64,000 nucleotides of DNA from Chinchilla lanigera (lineage: Eukaryota; Chordata; Mammalia; Rodentia; Chinchillidae), in NCBI RefSeq assembly GCF_000276665.1, contig NW_004955438.1, positions 13,982,899-14,046,898 of the forward strand, in the 5' to 3' direction. Within the stretch, counting starts at the first letter, position 1. Every line of letters begins with the position of its first letter. The notes beneath the pieces are model-generated. The model was not told where the DNA came from and searched no databases. It saw only the letters and a list, made by a program, of their open reading frames with translations. A program made the translations under genes and the position numbers. Of this stretch, positions 24,305 through 61,639 are shown in pieces.

Positions 24305-27300
24305 GAAAGTGAATGAGTTATTTATTAATACTTATTAAATTAATTTTATTGATACATTTTAGATATACATACTGATAACATTTATCAAATAGAATTTGTA
24401 CTTGTACATGCTATATCTTGATTCTTTTCCCCCAATCCCTCCCCCTTTAAGCCCTCTTCCCCTCTTTATTCACAAAAGCTTTGTTGCCATTTTCCCTTAT
24501 ATTTTTGTGCTTTTTGCTTTCTTCCTTTCCTTCTCCTTTCTCCTAATTCTCTTGACCATTTTCTTCCTATTTCACAATGTCTATTATATATTTTGGTCTA
24601 CCATGTGATATTTGAATATGTGTGGCCAATTTATTTCACTTGAGTATGGTCTCAAGGTGCATACATTTACCTAGAAATGTCTCATCTATCCTTCTTTATA
24701 GCTGAGTAGTACTCCATTGTATAAAAGAACCAAATCTTCTGTATCCATTCATTGGTCGATAGGCATTTGGACTGTTTCCAAGATTTGGCTATTACATGGT
24801 TGTGCATATACTGCTGTCGTATGATGCTTTTAATTCTTTGGGGAAGATACCAAGAAGGGGAATAGCTGACTCAAATGAAAACTCTAGTTTTAGGTTTTTG
24901 AGAAATCGCCACACCGATTTTCACAGTAGTTGCATCAGTTTATGCTCCCACCAACAGTGGAACAGGGTTCGTTTTTCCCCACCACCCCACCAGCATTTTG
25001 TTATCAGTGAATTTCTTGATAATAGTCATTCTTTCTGGAGTGAGGTGGAATCTGTGTTGTTGTAATTTGATCTCTCAAATAATCAGCGATGTTGACCATG
25101 TTTTTATATATTTGTTTTCTGTTTTTATTTCTTCATCTGAGAAGTGTCTATTCATTTGATATCCCTATTTTTTGGATTGTGTCTTTAAATTTGGGGAGGT
25201 CTGATTTTTAAAAAGTTCTTTATATGTTCTAAATATTAGTCTTCTGTCCGAGGAAACAGCTGGAAATTTTTTTCCCCCAATCCGTGGGTTGTCTTTTCAC
25301 TCTGTGGGTGGTTTCTTTTGCTGTGCAAAAGCTTTTTAATGAGGTCCCAGTTGTTCTTTGTGATATTTCCTGTGCAATCAGGATTTTGTTCATACAGTCT
25401 TTTCCTACATCTATGTTTTTAATATTTCTGCCTATTCTATCTTCCAGCAGATTTAGTGTATATTTTAATATTTAGATCTTTGATCTATTTTGATTTGTTT
25501 AGTGGATGGGGGAGAGATATGGGTCTAGATTTTCCAGCAGCATTTATTAAAGAGGCTATCTTTCTTCCAGTGAAGTCGTTTGGCCTCTTTATCAAAGATA
25601 AGGTGTCTGAGTGTGTTTGGAGCTGTTTATGCATCTTGTATTCTGTTTCATTGATCTTTGGGTCTGGTCTTTTTTCCTGTACCATGCTTGTTTTACCACT
25701 GTCACTCTGTAGTATAATTTCAAGTGAAGGATTATGATGTCCCCTGACTTGCCTTTGTTGGTGAGAATTGCTTTTGCTACTGTAGGACTCTTCTAGTCCC
25801 AAGTGAATTTTAGGATCTTTTAATCTAATTCTATGAGATATTTTGACTGCAGCTGCATTAAATATGTATAAATTTGGGAGTATGGGCATTTTCACAATAT
25901 TGGTTCTTCCTACTCAAGATCAAGGGATATATTTCCATTTTCTGATATTCCCAATGTTCTTGAGAGTATTACTTTAATTTATAATGTAAAGGTCTTTTGC
26001 TTTGTTAGATTGATTCCTAAGTATTTCATTTTTTTGAATGCTATTGTGAAAGGCATGGTTTCCCTAACTTCTCTCAGTGAGTTTGTGTGTAGGAATGCTG
26101 TTGAAGTTTGCATGTTGACTTTCTATCTGGCTATGGTACTGAATTTGGTTATTAAATCTAGAAGTCTTTTGGTAGAATTTTGGGATCTTATGTATAGAGT
26201 ATCATGTCATTTGCAAATAATGATAACTTCTTCCTTTTTATCCTTATTCCTTTTTTTTCTTTTGTCTAATTGCTCTGGCTAGTGTTTACAGAACTATATT
26301 GAATAAGAGTGGTGATAGTGGACATCCTTGTCTTGTTCCTGATTTTAGAGTGAAAGCTTTTCATTTTTGACCATTTAGTACAATGTTGGCTGTTGGTTTG
26401 TCATAGATGGCTTTTATCAGATTGAGATAAAGATCATCTATTCCAATTTTCTGTAAGATTTTTGTCATGAATAGGTATTGGACTTTTCTGCATGCTTTTT
26501 CTGCATCTATTGAGCTGATCATGTGGTTTTTCTCATTGGCTCTATTAATATGGTATATTACATTTATTGATTTGTGTATATTGAACCATCCCAGCATGCC
26601 TGGATGAATCCTACTTGGTCATGGTATATAATCTTCATGACGATTTACTGCATTCTATAACTTATTGAGGATATTTGTATCTATCTTCATTAGGGAAGAC
26701 TACTCTATAGCTCTACTTTTTGGTTGAATCCTTCTCTGGTTTTGGTATCAGGGTAATACTTGCTTCCAGAAATGATTTTGGGAATACTGCCTTCCCTTTC
26801 AGTTTCATTAAAGAGTTTAGAGAGCAGTGGTATTACATCTCTACATTTCTTGTAGAATTCAGCAGTGAATCTCTAAGGACTTAGGTTTTCTTTGTTGGTA
26901 GGTTTTTAACTATAGCTTCTATTTTATTGACTGATATTGCATTATTTAGAAGTTTTACATCTTGATTCAGCTTTGGCAATTCATATATATCTAGAAATCT
27001 GTCCAGGTCTTCTGTGTTTTCCACCTTACTAGGATACAGGGTTTTGAAGTATTAATGTTCTTCTGAATTTCTGCAGGATCTGTTCTGATTCACCCTTTTC
27101 CTTCCTAACCACAAGGATTTGAGACTTTGATTTCCCTTTTTTTGGTAAGGTTGGCTAAAGGCTTGTCAGTTTTACTTAGTCTTTCAAAGAACCAACCTTT
27201 TGACTCACTGAGTCTTTGTACTGTTTTGTTAGTCTCAATTGCATTAATATCTGCTTTAATCTATAATTTCCTCCCTCATATGAAATTTGGGCTTGATTTA

Positions 27301-28790
27301 TTGTTCTTCTTCTAGAAGCTTGAGGTTCAAATAATAGGTCATTATTTGAGCTCATTTTGTTTTTCTGATGTTGGATTTTACCACTATAAAACTTCTCTCA
27401 TAGGACTGCTTTTGTTGTGTCTCTTACATTCTGGTATGTTGTATTGGTATTATTAATTGTGGAAACTAACTTCTTTAATTTTATCTGTGACCCATTGGTT
27501 GTTCATAAGGGTGTCATTTAATTTCCAAGTGTTTATGAAGTTTTTGTGATTTCTTTTGCTATTGACTTCCAATTTCATTGCAATATGGGTTGATAATATG
27601 GATCAGATAATTTCATTCCTTTGCATAAGCATGTTTTATGAGCTAGTATGTGGTCTATTTTAGAAAATGTCCTGTGTGCAGCTAAAAAGAATGTGTATTC
27701 TTATGTGATGGAGTTGAACAATCTGTAGACATCTACTAAGTCTATTTGTTCAAAAACTTCGTTCAGTTCTAATATGTCTTTGTTTTCTTTGTCTGCTTGA
27801 TCTGTTTGTGACAGTGGGATATTGAGGCGCCCCATTATAATTGTATTAATGCTAATTTGATTTTTTATGTTTGTTAATATGTTTTATATAGTTGGGTGTG
27901 CTGATATTTGGTACATTTATATTTATGATTGCTTCCTTAACAAAGATATAATGATCTTCTTTGTCGCTCTTGATCAGTCTTGGCTTGAAATATACTGTCT
28001 GCAAATAGAATAGCTACTCCTATTTTTTTTCTGGCTTCCTGTTGCATGGAGTACTATTTTTCATCTTTTGACTCTGTCTATGCATTTCTTTTTGAGTTAA
28101 ATGTTTTTCTTGTACGCAGTATATTGTTGGATCTTGTTTCTTGATCCATTTTTCTTGTCTATTTCTTTTGATTCATGAATTGAGACTATTTACATTGACA
28201 GTTATAACTGGTATGCATTGACTTATCCTTGTTGTGTTATTTTCTAACACTTTGGTTCCCTTTCTTTCCCCTCTGTTTAAGTGCTTGCCTTGTCTGGTGG
28301 ATTCATTCAGTTGGAATTCATGGAGTTGTAGTATTCATTATCTTTTTAGAATGCTGTTCAGAACATTTTGGAGTACTGTTTTGGTGGTAGTGAATTTCTC
28401 CAGGTGTTCTTTGTCATGGAAGTATCTTATTTCTCCATCAATTTTGAAAGATAGTTTTGTGGGGTACATCAATCTGGGTTGAAGGTTGTTGTCTTTCAGG
28501 GCTTGAAATATTTCACTCCAAGCTGTCCTCCACTTAAAAGTTTTGTGTTGTGAAGTCTGCTGTAATTCTGATGGGCTTGTCTCTGGAGGTGATTTGCTTC
28601 TTTTTTCTAACAGAGTTTTTTTTTGTTTTGTTTTGTTTTTGTTTTTTTGGTACCAGGAATCAAGCCCTTGGCCTCACGCTTGCCACTTGCTAGCACACCT
28701 GCACTATGCTGCTGAGCTACATCCTTAGCCCTCTAACAGCTTTTAACATTCTGTCCTTATGTTGAATTTCTCAAATCTTGACTATTATAA
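24305..28790 (-). mobile_element. L1 element, decayed, 4.5 kb, antisense
   Basis: Runs from the L1 3' end (near 24346, poly-T side) leftmost to an internal ORF2/5' truncation near 28790. The minus strand carries recognisable ORF2 protein pieces, including reverse-transcriptase segments at 26361-26597 ([33 protein letters not shown]) and a more C-terminal piece at 25485-25895. Frames are broken by stops and shifts throughout, so it cannot move. An ID SINE interrupts it at 28614-28731. Not part of TC2N, though it lies just downstream. Confidence 0.93.
28614..28731 (-). mobile_element. ID-like SINE inside L1
   Basis: Poly-T/GTTTT tail then GGTACCAGGAATCAAGCCC to CTACATCCTTAGCC. Flanked by direct repeat TCTAACAG (28606-28613, 28732-28739). 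It is younger than the L1 it interrupts. Confidence 0.88.
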
Positions 28791-28799
28791 AGAATTACT

Positions 28800-29951
28800 T
28801 ATTTGGAAAGATTTTAATGAGATACATAGAACAAAGGATCTAGAATAAACAGGGAATGCTTCCTTTATAGCAAGGTACACTTTTGGCCTAAAATAATATG
28901 ATCCATCTCTTGGCATTTGAGGGAACAAGTAAGAAAGAAAAAAATGGAAGACCAAGAACACAGAGTGTGTGGTCTACTTATTAGCAAAGAGAAAGCCAAG
29001 TTTCCAAGATTAGGGATAGTGTTATTGTTTCTCAAGAAAAAAATTCTTTTTGGCCACAGTTCTTAAGGTCAACTAAGCTGAAGTTATATCCATATCCTGA
29101 GTTCTAATACAAACCTGAGAGAAACCTGTAGTAAATACTTATTTGCTATACAGCATCGTCAGGTATGGTTGTTAAAAAAAGCATTAAAAATACTCTAATA
29201 TTATAGATTATAGAATAAATATATTTAAAAACCAAAATAAGGAATTATCATAAATGCTAAATTTGCTACTTAAACTCCTTTAATTCTGCTAATTAAGATG
29301 GACCATACAGATGATCTTTTATTTAACTCCAAATGAAACAAAGAGCAAAATATCCGAGGGAGGAAAATAGCTAAATACCTACATTCTGGGGCTCTTAACC
29401 TTCAACCTTCTGGTGTTTTCATTTATTCTTGCCTAAGTATAGTTTTCTACTTCTTAAGCTTCTTGGAGATAAGTCACTTAAAAAGTGGCAATATAATGCC
29501 ATACAGGTAAGAAATTGTAAATACAGAGTAAAAACTTTCCCTAAATATAGAAAATACTGAAGTTGAAATGATTCAATTCATTTCTGCCAAGACAAAATAT
29601 GTAGGAAGAGATGAACAGTGGAACCAAGGTCTAATCAATAATTTCTAGTACTAGAATAGTGCGAAAGTCTTCTAAATGTCTAAGAGTCTTACTAGGAACT
29701 TGATATACTAGGTTTTGGATATAGAAGTAAAGCTTTAAAAAAACACCCCAAAATATAATATAGAAATACTTATCTACAGTTGATATTCTCATAGACTTTT
29801 TAATACTATTTTTATTTTAATTGGGCACTACTTTAAAGGAGTCCCTTCACTTTGGATATCTGATAAAATTCATTACTATTTCTAGAAAATTGAAATTGTA
29901 TGTCTTCTAATAGAATATCAAGTTGTTTCATCAGCAAAATGATGTGTAAAG
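28800..29951 (-). other. TC2N: Probable TC2N 3' UTR and downstream flank
   Basis: Sequence without recognisable repeats lies between the TC2N stop codon and the decayed L1. Minus-strand AATAAA hexamers occur at 29811-29816, 29318-29323 and 29422-29427. The first, about 136 nt past the stop, and the other two further down are all possible polyadenylation signals; I cannot choose between them. Confidence 0.5.
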
Positions 29952-53625
<23,674 letters not shown>

Positions 53626-54109
53626 CTGTTGGTAGAATAGAAAGCAAGTTAAAATTATTACACTTAATGCCATTAGGTATCACTTTAAATCATATTATCT
53701 ACCTTTCTAAGATATAATGATGGATCTGAAGCAAAAATATTTAAGACAAAAAGATAAACTTTTGTTCACTTATATAATTTTGTACAACTTAGGGTCTTTA
53801 TGTTATTTAAATGGCATGCTCAAAAGTCAGTGAATGAATGATTTCAATGCTAAACTCTGAAAGGAAAATCCCATTCCACTATCAATTCTTTCATACCTGA
53901 AATACCTAAATCTATGCCCAAGCAAAATTTGAAAGAATATACAGCACTCATATAAACTGTGAGAAAATTTTCACTTCTTCCATATCAATTATTTTAATAA
54001 TCCAACGCCCCTATAATTGAGGTCAATAAACAAATAACTGTATGCTTTGAGTCTTTCTGTTCCTTACAATTACACTAACAAAAAAGTATATCTTGAACTC
54101 TGTATCTCC

Positions 54110-54110
<1 letters not shown>

Positions 54111-54147
<37 letters not shown>
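54111..54147 (+). repeat. (AC)n microsatellite
   Basis: About 18 uninterrupted AC units. Confidence 0.97.
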
Positions 54148-54149
<2 letters not shown>

Positions 54150-54699
54150 CACACAACCATTATGCAAATAAAGGGAATGTGTTTTATATTTACAATCACC
54201 ATAAAATTGTTGTAAGAACTTCATGTCCAATTTTCTACCTTCATCTTAATGTCTTTATGTCAAATGCACTCTCTTCATTTATGCCTATTTAAATTCCACA
54301 TTTTTTGTGGGAATTTTAAATATATGCAAAAGAATGTAGAGCAACAAAACCCACATTATCCAGGTTAAACAATTTTCAACTCATGGCAAATCTTATTTCA
54401 TCTTTACCTTCTAACTTACTCTGTCTTTTAATTTTTTAAAAAAATAAGTTCCAATCTTGTCATTTTAACCATAAGCACTTAAGTAACAATCTTTAAAACA
54501 TGCAGCATAAGGACTCAGGAAGTAACTTCAAGAGGGTTTCAGTGGTGTTGAAAGATAAATGGATCACTTCAAGCATTAAAACGAACAGTATCTGTAACAC
54601 ATTATAACGTGCTAAATATTTCTGAAAGGTACTTTTTATCAAAAAACAATCATAATAGCATTATCGTATAAAAAATTTAACATCAGCAACTACTGAATG

Positions 54700-55060
54700 T
54701 TCATGTTTCTCCTATGACTTCAATATTTAATAGTTGGGTTTTTTTGACAATGTGATAGGAAAGAAATGATTATCTTCTGTTGTTTTGTGTCTCTCTTATT
54801 ATAAGTGAGATTGGGCACTTTTTCATATCAGGTTATGAAAATATCCTATGTTTATTCTATATTTAGTCCTGTGAATTTTTTACTTTATATCTCTGGCTCA
54901 TCTTTTCATAAAGCTGTTGGTCTTTTTCTTTTCCAGTTTTAGAAGCTCTTTATACACTTTGAAGATTAGCTCATGTTCATCAGATAGGTGGCAAACATTA
55001 TTCTACTTTGTCATGTCTTTTTACTTTATTATGTTTTCTGCTATGCAGAAGTATATATTC
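54700..55060 (-). mobile_element. Old L1 fragment
   Basis: Antisense text CACTTTTTCATATCAGG, TAGAAGCTCTTTATACACTT and TGTTCATCAGATAGG fits the L1 ORF2 3' region. Confidence 0.6.
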
Positions 55061-55749
55061 TTGTAGGTACACAAACATGCAATATACATACAGTACACAT
55101 ACATGCAGCTTGGGTCCATTATCCAAAATGCTGACCATATGTGTTCAGAATTTTAAAATTTTTTTTCAATTTTGGAATATTTGCACATATGTAGTGAGAT
55201 ATTTGGGGACAGAAACGAAGTCTAACATGAAATTAACTTGTGTTTCATATATACCTTACATACCTGGAGGTAAGTTTTATGGTATGGTATTTTCCACTTG
55301 GGGCATCATGTTGGTACAAAATTTTGGAGTATTATGAATATATAAACACATGAAAATATACACATACATATGTAATAATATTCTTTTATGCTTTTACTTT
55401 TTGTTTCTGGATTGAGTTATAGTAAAGGTTTTATCATATACCAGTCATAAATCATTTACCTATGTTTTCTTCTAGTGTTTATTTATTTATCATCTTCTAG
55501 TGTTTAATATGCTGTTATTTCTATATAGTCACCCTGGTATCCAGAATGAGAAATGAATACAAACTTACCTCTCCTAATTGGTTATCCCAGTATCACATAT
55601 GTACCTTGTATTTATGTATTCTTATATTTAGTCTACTTGTATAAATTTAAAATGGTTACAAGTTACTGGTCACTTACACCTCTTAACATTATGGCATTTT
55701 ATCTCTAAAAAATGCTGTTAACCTATAACTACACAGCTTTCTTTTATAC

Positions 55750-56050
55750 AGTGTTTATAGAGAGTATCTTTTTCTGTTTACTGTTTTCATTTTACTAAAC
55801 TTTATATACTTGAAATGTCTCTTATAAATAGCATTAAGTTGAAATGTTTTAGTCCAGATTAACAATTTTTTTCCTTTAATTGCAGGTTTCAATTCCAGTG
55901 CCTTAAATATTTATAAATATTTAATATAATTGATATAGTTGTTTAAAACTACCACTTTGCTTTGAACTTTCTATTTGTTCTACTTGTCCTGTTTCTTAAC
56001 TGTCACGCCTTCTTTTGGATTGCTTATCATTTCCATTTTTTTTTCTAATA
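55750..56050 (-). mobile_element. Old LINE fragment
   Basis: AATGTCTCTTATAAATAGCA and TTAGTCCAGATTAACAATTT resemble the complement of L1 ORF2 early sequence. Weak. Confidence 0.35.
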
Positions 56051-56339
56051 AACTGACTACTGAATTAGTTTTCTACTATTGCTGTAGCAAACTACCATAC
56101 ATTCAGTGTCTTAAAATAACACATGCTTTACTTAAACGTAGCATAACATAGCTATTTTAATAACTGATGATGTTAATTCAGGCTTTTGTAGGTTATTTCT
56201 AATTATTTATTGTTTCTACAGACTACTCCTCACAAATCTCATTTCCACGTGCGCTTGGTTATCTTAAATTATTCACTGATCATACTTACTTTTTTAAGCC
56301 AAAAATTAAAGTATACTCTTCCAGAGAATATTTTTTACC

Positions 56340-57215
56340 ATATCATTTTAAATTCATACTTTGATAAATAACCCAATTAAAATGAGCAAAGCATTTCTCC
56401 AAAGACAGACAAATGGATAATAAACACATACAAAGAACTTCAACATCAATCACTATTAGGGAAATGCAAATCAAAACCACAATGAAATACCACTTCATAC
56501 ACTAATCAAAAAGTTACACAAAAATTAATGTTGTTGAGGATGCAGAGGAAATGAAGCCCTGGTGGAAATGTAAAATGGTGTAACGGCTTTGCAAACACTT
56601 TGGCAATTCTTCAAAAACTTCATACAAAGGTACTGGGAATCCTATTCCTGGTTTATATGCACATATGAGAATGGAAAACACATTTTCATGCAAAAACTTG
56701 AACAGGAATGTTCATAGCAGCCCTATTTATAAAAGTGAAAAAACTTAGCTCTGGGACCAGTTCTACAAGCTATTTAAAAAAAAGTGAAAAAAATGGAAAC
56801 AACTATCCATCAACTGATGCATGGATAAAACAAAATGTAGTGCATATACTATGTCCACACAATGAGTTATTATTAAAAAATGAATGATGTGATGATTCTT
56901 GCTACAACAAGGATAAACCTCAAAAATATTATGGTAAGTGAAAGAAACTGGACACAAAAGACCATGTTATATGATTCCATACAAAGAAATTCTGAGAAAA
57001 GGCAAATCCAAACAAAATATTACTGGTTGCTGCAGGCTAAAACTGGAAGGAAAAAATGGGAAGTTATTGCAAATGGGTACAAGGTTTCTTTTGATGGGGG
57101 AGACAAGATTGTTCTTAAATTAGTAATGATGAGTGTACAATGCCATGAATATATGAAAAACCACTGAGTTTTACAATTTAAAGTGGTGAATTTCAGATTG
57201 AATCATACTTTCAAA
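56340..57215 (+). mobile_element. L1 ORF2 3' region fragment
   Basis: AAATGCAAATCAAAACCACA, AATGAAATACCACTTCATAC, CATAGCAGCCCTATTTATAA, CTATCCATCAACTGATGCAT; colinear with the L1 3' part. Frames 56880-57167 and 56938-57123 are remnants in it. Confidence 0.85.
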
Positions 57216-57959
57216 AAATCCTTTTATATAAGGCATGATCACAGGAGATATGTTGCCTCTTCACACAGTCCTATAACTGTGACACTGCAAAGGTAACCAT
57301 CTTTAAAAGATAAACTTTAAGCCACAAAAAATTCCTCCTTTTAAAAAAATCACATCTTGAAATTGTTTTTAGACCAACAAGGTGATGTGAACTTTCTCCT
57401 ATGATCTATTTAGTGGTCACAACCTTCCAAAGACAGCCTCCCCTCATTTTACTTTCCTTGAAATTGTTTAAAGGTAGAGTGAGTTTTCACCCTTTTCATG
57501 ACTAAATAGCCTTTTGAGATTCCAGGATTAGGGGCAGAAAGTCTCTCATTAGCTTCCCTTGAATGAGCTCTGGGCTGACTTCCAACTATCCCCGGAGCAC
57601 TGCAAACAAGAACAACTCCTATTCAACTCTACTAAGTTCCCTCAGTTTGGCAAATATCCTCAAAGCAAAGAGCTTCTTTACTTAGTCATATTCTCAGCTT
57701 TCTCTTAAATTTTGGCATGGAATTGTTCAAAATATATATAATTGAAATTTTTTTTTAAAATACAGTCTTCTTAGTTTTTTCTACTTATTTATGCCAAACA
57801 TGAAAACCTGATATTTACTTTTCAAATTAAAATTATCTCTCATGAGTTAGGACTAGATTTGTAAAAACTAAAGACAGGTGGATAAAGTTTATATCACAGT
57901 AGCTGCAATATTATTTGTTACTTCAGCTGATTATATTATAATCCCCGTAAAAGTTTTCA

Positions 57960-58115
57960 TTCATTTGTTCATTCATTCATTCGTTTATTTTTGTTTTTGT
58001 TTTTTGAGACTGTGTCTTGCTACGTAGCCCAAGCTGACCTCAGACTTGCCCCCAGCCTCTTGCCTCAGCCGGCCTCCAGCTTGGGTTACAAGTGCGTAAT
58101 ACCATGTAAAAAGTT
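57960..58115 (-). mobile_element. B1 SINE with (TTCA)n
   Basis: (ATTC)n, GAGACTGTGTCTTGCTACGT, GCCTCTTGCCTCAGCC, GGTTACAAGTGCGTAATACC. Confidence 0.75.
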
Positions 58116-58194
58116 TACTTTTAGCAAAAGTTACTTTTAAAAGTAACTTCTAGCAAAGTTTTAGTAACTTCTAAAAAGTTCTACTTTTTAAAAA

Positions 58195-58330
58195 AGAAAA
58201 ATTACGTTTACACTCCACCAACAATGAAGAAGGGCTGTCCTCCTTACCCCCACACAGCCTCTCCAGCATTTGTTATTGATTAATTTCTTCATGATGGTGG
58301 TTGTAAGTTGGCACAACTGAGATAAGATGT
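58195..58330 (-). mobile_element. L1 fragment
   Basis: TTTACACTCCACCAACAATG and CTCTCCAGCATTTGTTATTG, complement of late ORF2. Confidence 0.65.
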
Positions 58331-58339
58331 AGGGTATGG

Positions 58340-58540
58340 TAAAGCTGGCTGGAGAAATGGGCACAGTCTGCCAAGTGCAAGATCCCAGGGCACGCTAGAC
58401 GATTCTCAGGAACCCATATGTAGAACTTCTCATGGGCTCCCACAAAATGTGGACAGCCTACAGGAGACCAGACACCAGGAGAATCCTGCTGTCATGACTC
58501 TTCACAGTAGCCCACTCTAGAGGCAGAAGGCACCTTTAGG
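58340..58540 (+). mobile_element. Possible B2-like SINE remnant
   Basis: GGCTGGAGAAATGGGCACAG then AGGAACCCATATGTAG recall the start of a rodent B2-type SINE, but the middle does not follow it. Uncertain. Confidence 0.25.
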
Positions 58541-58744
58541 TTTGTACTTTATCCTTTTCTATTTTTGTTTGCTCCAAGTTCATTCTATAGATCAAGTTCT
58601 TCTCTTACCACTTCACCCCTTATTTTTTCAAATGAACTTTTGGCACAATTTTTGGCTTGTTTCATACAATTCTTTGTTCAAGGCAAGAAGGATCTGGAAA
58701 ACTTTAAATTGGCAAGTCATTTTTAAAAGCGCTACCCAACAATA

Positions 58745-59480
58745 ATCAATATGGAGATTCCTCAAAAAACTAAAACCAGAAATTCCTTTTGATCCGCTAT
58801 TCCCCTTCTAGGAATCTTCTCCAAAGAGTTAAAGGCATCATACCACAGTAATGTATGCATACCAATATTTACAGCATCGCAATTCATAACAGCTAAACCT
58901 TGGAAGCAACCTACATGTCCACCAACATATGAACTGATAAAGAAAATGTGATATTTATACACAGTGGGTGCTACTCTGCCATAAGGAAGGATTAACTTTA
59001 GTTATAGGAAAATGGATGTATCTTGAGACCATTAAGTGAAATAAATCACATACAAGCTTAAATATTGCATTGTTTCTTTTATATGAGAAACCCAATATAT
59101 AAATAAAGTACAAAATAAAAGACAAACAATATGAAAAATAGAGAGAAAAGTTATTATAATCCAGCATGGACAAATGTATCTAAAAACATACCTTGATTTA
59201 GTATAATTATCTTATGTGCTTTGTATGTTTTTTGGCCTGTTAGTCTGGCTGTTAATTTGTATGAATGATAGTTAAATTTATAATGACTTATAAAATAAAT
59301 AAATATATCTGATGCTGGAAAAGTGCTAAAAAGATGGGGAGGTGGAGAGGAAGGGAATAAAAGCAAATTGAGATGTGTTATGTACATGTACCAATTCCCA
59401 CAATGAATGTAATCATTATGTACTGCAAACATATACTAATAAACTTTTAAAAATAAAAGCAAATAAAAAATTAAACAACC
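58745..59480 (+). mobile_element. L1 3' end with poly-A
   Basis: TATTCCCCTTCTAGGAATCT, CAATTCATAACAGCTAAACC, CATGTCCACCAACATATGAA, then 3' UTR text (ATGTAATCATTATGTACTGC) and an A-rich tail. Truncated at its 5' end. Confidence 0.88.
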
Positions 59481-59508
59481 TGAGAAGTCTAGTTTTTTGT
59501 TTGTGTGG

Positions 59509-59548
<40 letters not shown>

Positions 59549-59690
59549 AGACAGGGTCTCACTAAGTAGTTCAGGCTGGCCTGGAACTCACTATGTAGTC
59601 CAAACTGGCCTCGAATTTGCAATGAATCTCCTGCCTCAGCTTCCTGAGTGCTGGGAGTACATGTGTACACCACCACATTCAGTTGAGAAT
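59509..59690 (-). mobile_element. B1 SINE with long poly-T
   Basis: About 38 T, GAGACAGGGTCTCACTAAGT, duplicated CTATGTAG region, CTGCCTCAGCTTCCTGAGTG. Confidence 0.92.
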
Positions 59691-59729
59691 GCATGAATGG
59701 GTATCAGATTCATTATATAACTAAAGTAA

Positions 59730-60900
59730 ATAAGTCAAGGGATTAAGCATACATAAAGGGGTTAGAGAAAGAACAACTCTGAAACATCCACAGTTATATA
59801 GAAACTTGACATATGATACATATAGATAAAGATAGAAAAACAGAATACTCAATAAATGATACTGGGAAAAATTGATTACTCACATAGAGAAAAGAAACCA
59901 AATTCCTACTTCACAACACATAAAAACCAATTCCGTATGGATTAAGGACATAAATATGAAAGATATTTTAATAGGCTCTTTTTAGAGCAGTTTTAGGCTC
60001 ACAGCAAAGTTGAAAAGCTACAGGGATTTACTATATATCTCTAGGGAAAACAACATTGTAAAGCATTTTTTTTTCCATTTTAAAGCTTTTAGCAGAAAAT
60101 ATCAGCCTGTATTTCTGTGATCTCAGGGAAAGGAAAGATTTGTTAAACAAGATGCCAAAAGTACAAGTCATGCCTGATAGATGTAATCATTATGTACTGC
60201 AAACAGGTACTAATAAAACTAAATATTAAAAAAAGAAAAAAGCAAAGTACAAGTCATAAAGAAGTTGACATAGCTATATTTATAGGATAGAATGTATTCA
60301 TTAAGACAATATAAAGAAAGTAAAAAAGACAAGCTGACTACTGAGAAGATATTTGCCGTGTGCATAACTTATAAGGGATTTGATTCTACAGTATGTAAAA
60401 AACTTCCAGAAATCAATTTTTAAAGACGAAAAACAAATTAAAAAACAGAAAAAAACATAAAAACAGGCATCCATCAGAACAGCAACTATGAAAGGTTTGA
60501 CATCATCAGTAATTAAAGAAATCCAAATTAAATCTTCATCAGGCTACTAGTCCATTTATCAAAAATCAAAAATCAGGTAACCACAGATGTACAAATGTTG
60601 ACAAGGACAGAATGAACAGTCATTGCTTGTAAAGGTATAAACTGGTACAACCACTTTATAAAACAATTCAGCGTTACCTAGCAAAACTGAAGATCCATAA
60701 TTCCGCTCCTAGATTTAAAGAGCCTAGGAAATTCTTGCACATAGATACAAAGAAACATGGATTGGCGTGGTCATAACAAGATAGCTTTTAATGGCAAAAA
60801 GTAAAAATTCTTAAAACAAGAAAAAAGAAGCTTGAAAATACCTTAAACATCCATTAACAGAATGATAGATAAACTGTAGTAAAAGTCAAATGATAGAATG
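59730..60900 (+). mobile_element. Old L1, sense on plus strand, interrupted
   Basis: ATACTCAATAAATGATACTG, AACCAATTCCGTATGGATTA, then 60110-60900 (AACAAGATGCCAAAAGTACA, AAACAGGCATCCATCAG, ATTCCGCTCCTAGATTT). 59985-60110 is unassigned sequence, and a 72-bp L1 tail is nested at 60172. Confidence 0.75.
60172..60243 (+). mobile_element. Nested 72-bp L1 3' tail
   Basis: Only the last part of the L1 3' UTR (ATGTAATCATTATGTACTGC) and an A-rich tail. Exact 14-bp target duplication AAAGTACAAGTCAT (60158-60171, 60244-60257) inside an older L1. Confidence 0.88.
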
Positions 60901-61002
60901 ATGATAGTGTATAAAAAAGTCGTAGAAATCATATGGTATACTTTTATTTATAAAGCACTTCAAAATAGACAAAACTAAACAATAGATTGTTTAGGAATAT
61001 GT

Positions 61003-61035
61003 GTATATATGTGTGTGTGTGTATATATATATATG
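61003..61035 (+). repeat. (TG)n(TA)n microsatellite
   Basis: Short TGTGTGTG then TATATATATA run. Confidence 0.9.
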
Positions 61036-61639
61036 TGGTAAAACTATAGAAAATCAAGGAAAGTGGAAACAAAGATATTAGCAGGGAGAATACACAAGGC
61101 AACTTCAAAATATTGATATACAGTATATTATTTAAGCATGATGTGAATACAGGACAATTATTTATATTCTTTAATCTATAGCCATGTTGAAAGGACTGTT
61201 TTCTACATATGAAATAACTTTTCAATTGAAAAGTAAACACAGTTGTTAAAGTATGAAAAAAATAAAGATTATTCTTAATCTCATCATCCTGAAATAACTA
61301 TAGCATTTAAAGGTAAGTATACTTAAATTATGTGATTTCTTCCACTCTATTTGTATTTAAATTTTTCACCGTCATTGTGATATAAATGACCTCCAACTTA
61401 TACATGTATTTAAAATATAAAATTAAATGAGTCATATATGTATATATTAGAGAAAGCAGCACTGCAATCAAGCAAATGAATATATCCATCATCCCCCAAA
61501 GTTGTTTCATTTTCTCTTTTAATCAATCTTTTCTTATCTTTCCTTGCTTTTATCTCCAACTAATTACTAATGTGCTTTATATTAGATTAGATTAATTTGC
61601 ATTTTGTAGATTTTTGTTGAGTATATGTTTGGATACAGT

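Noticed and set aside
25485..25895. 136-codon minus-strand open frame
   Set aside because: It is a piece of decayed L1 ORF2, not a host gene.
1..29000. Search for CATSPERB exons, the neighbour of TC2N in human
   Set aside because: No recognisable exon found; in human the gap between the two genes is larger than this stretch, so absence is expected.
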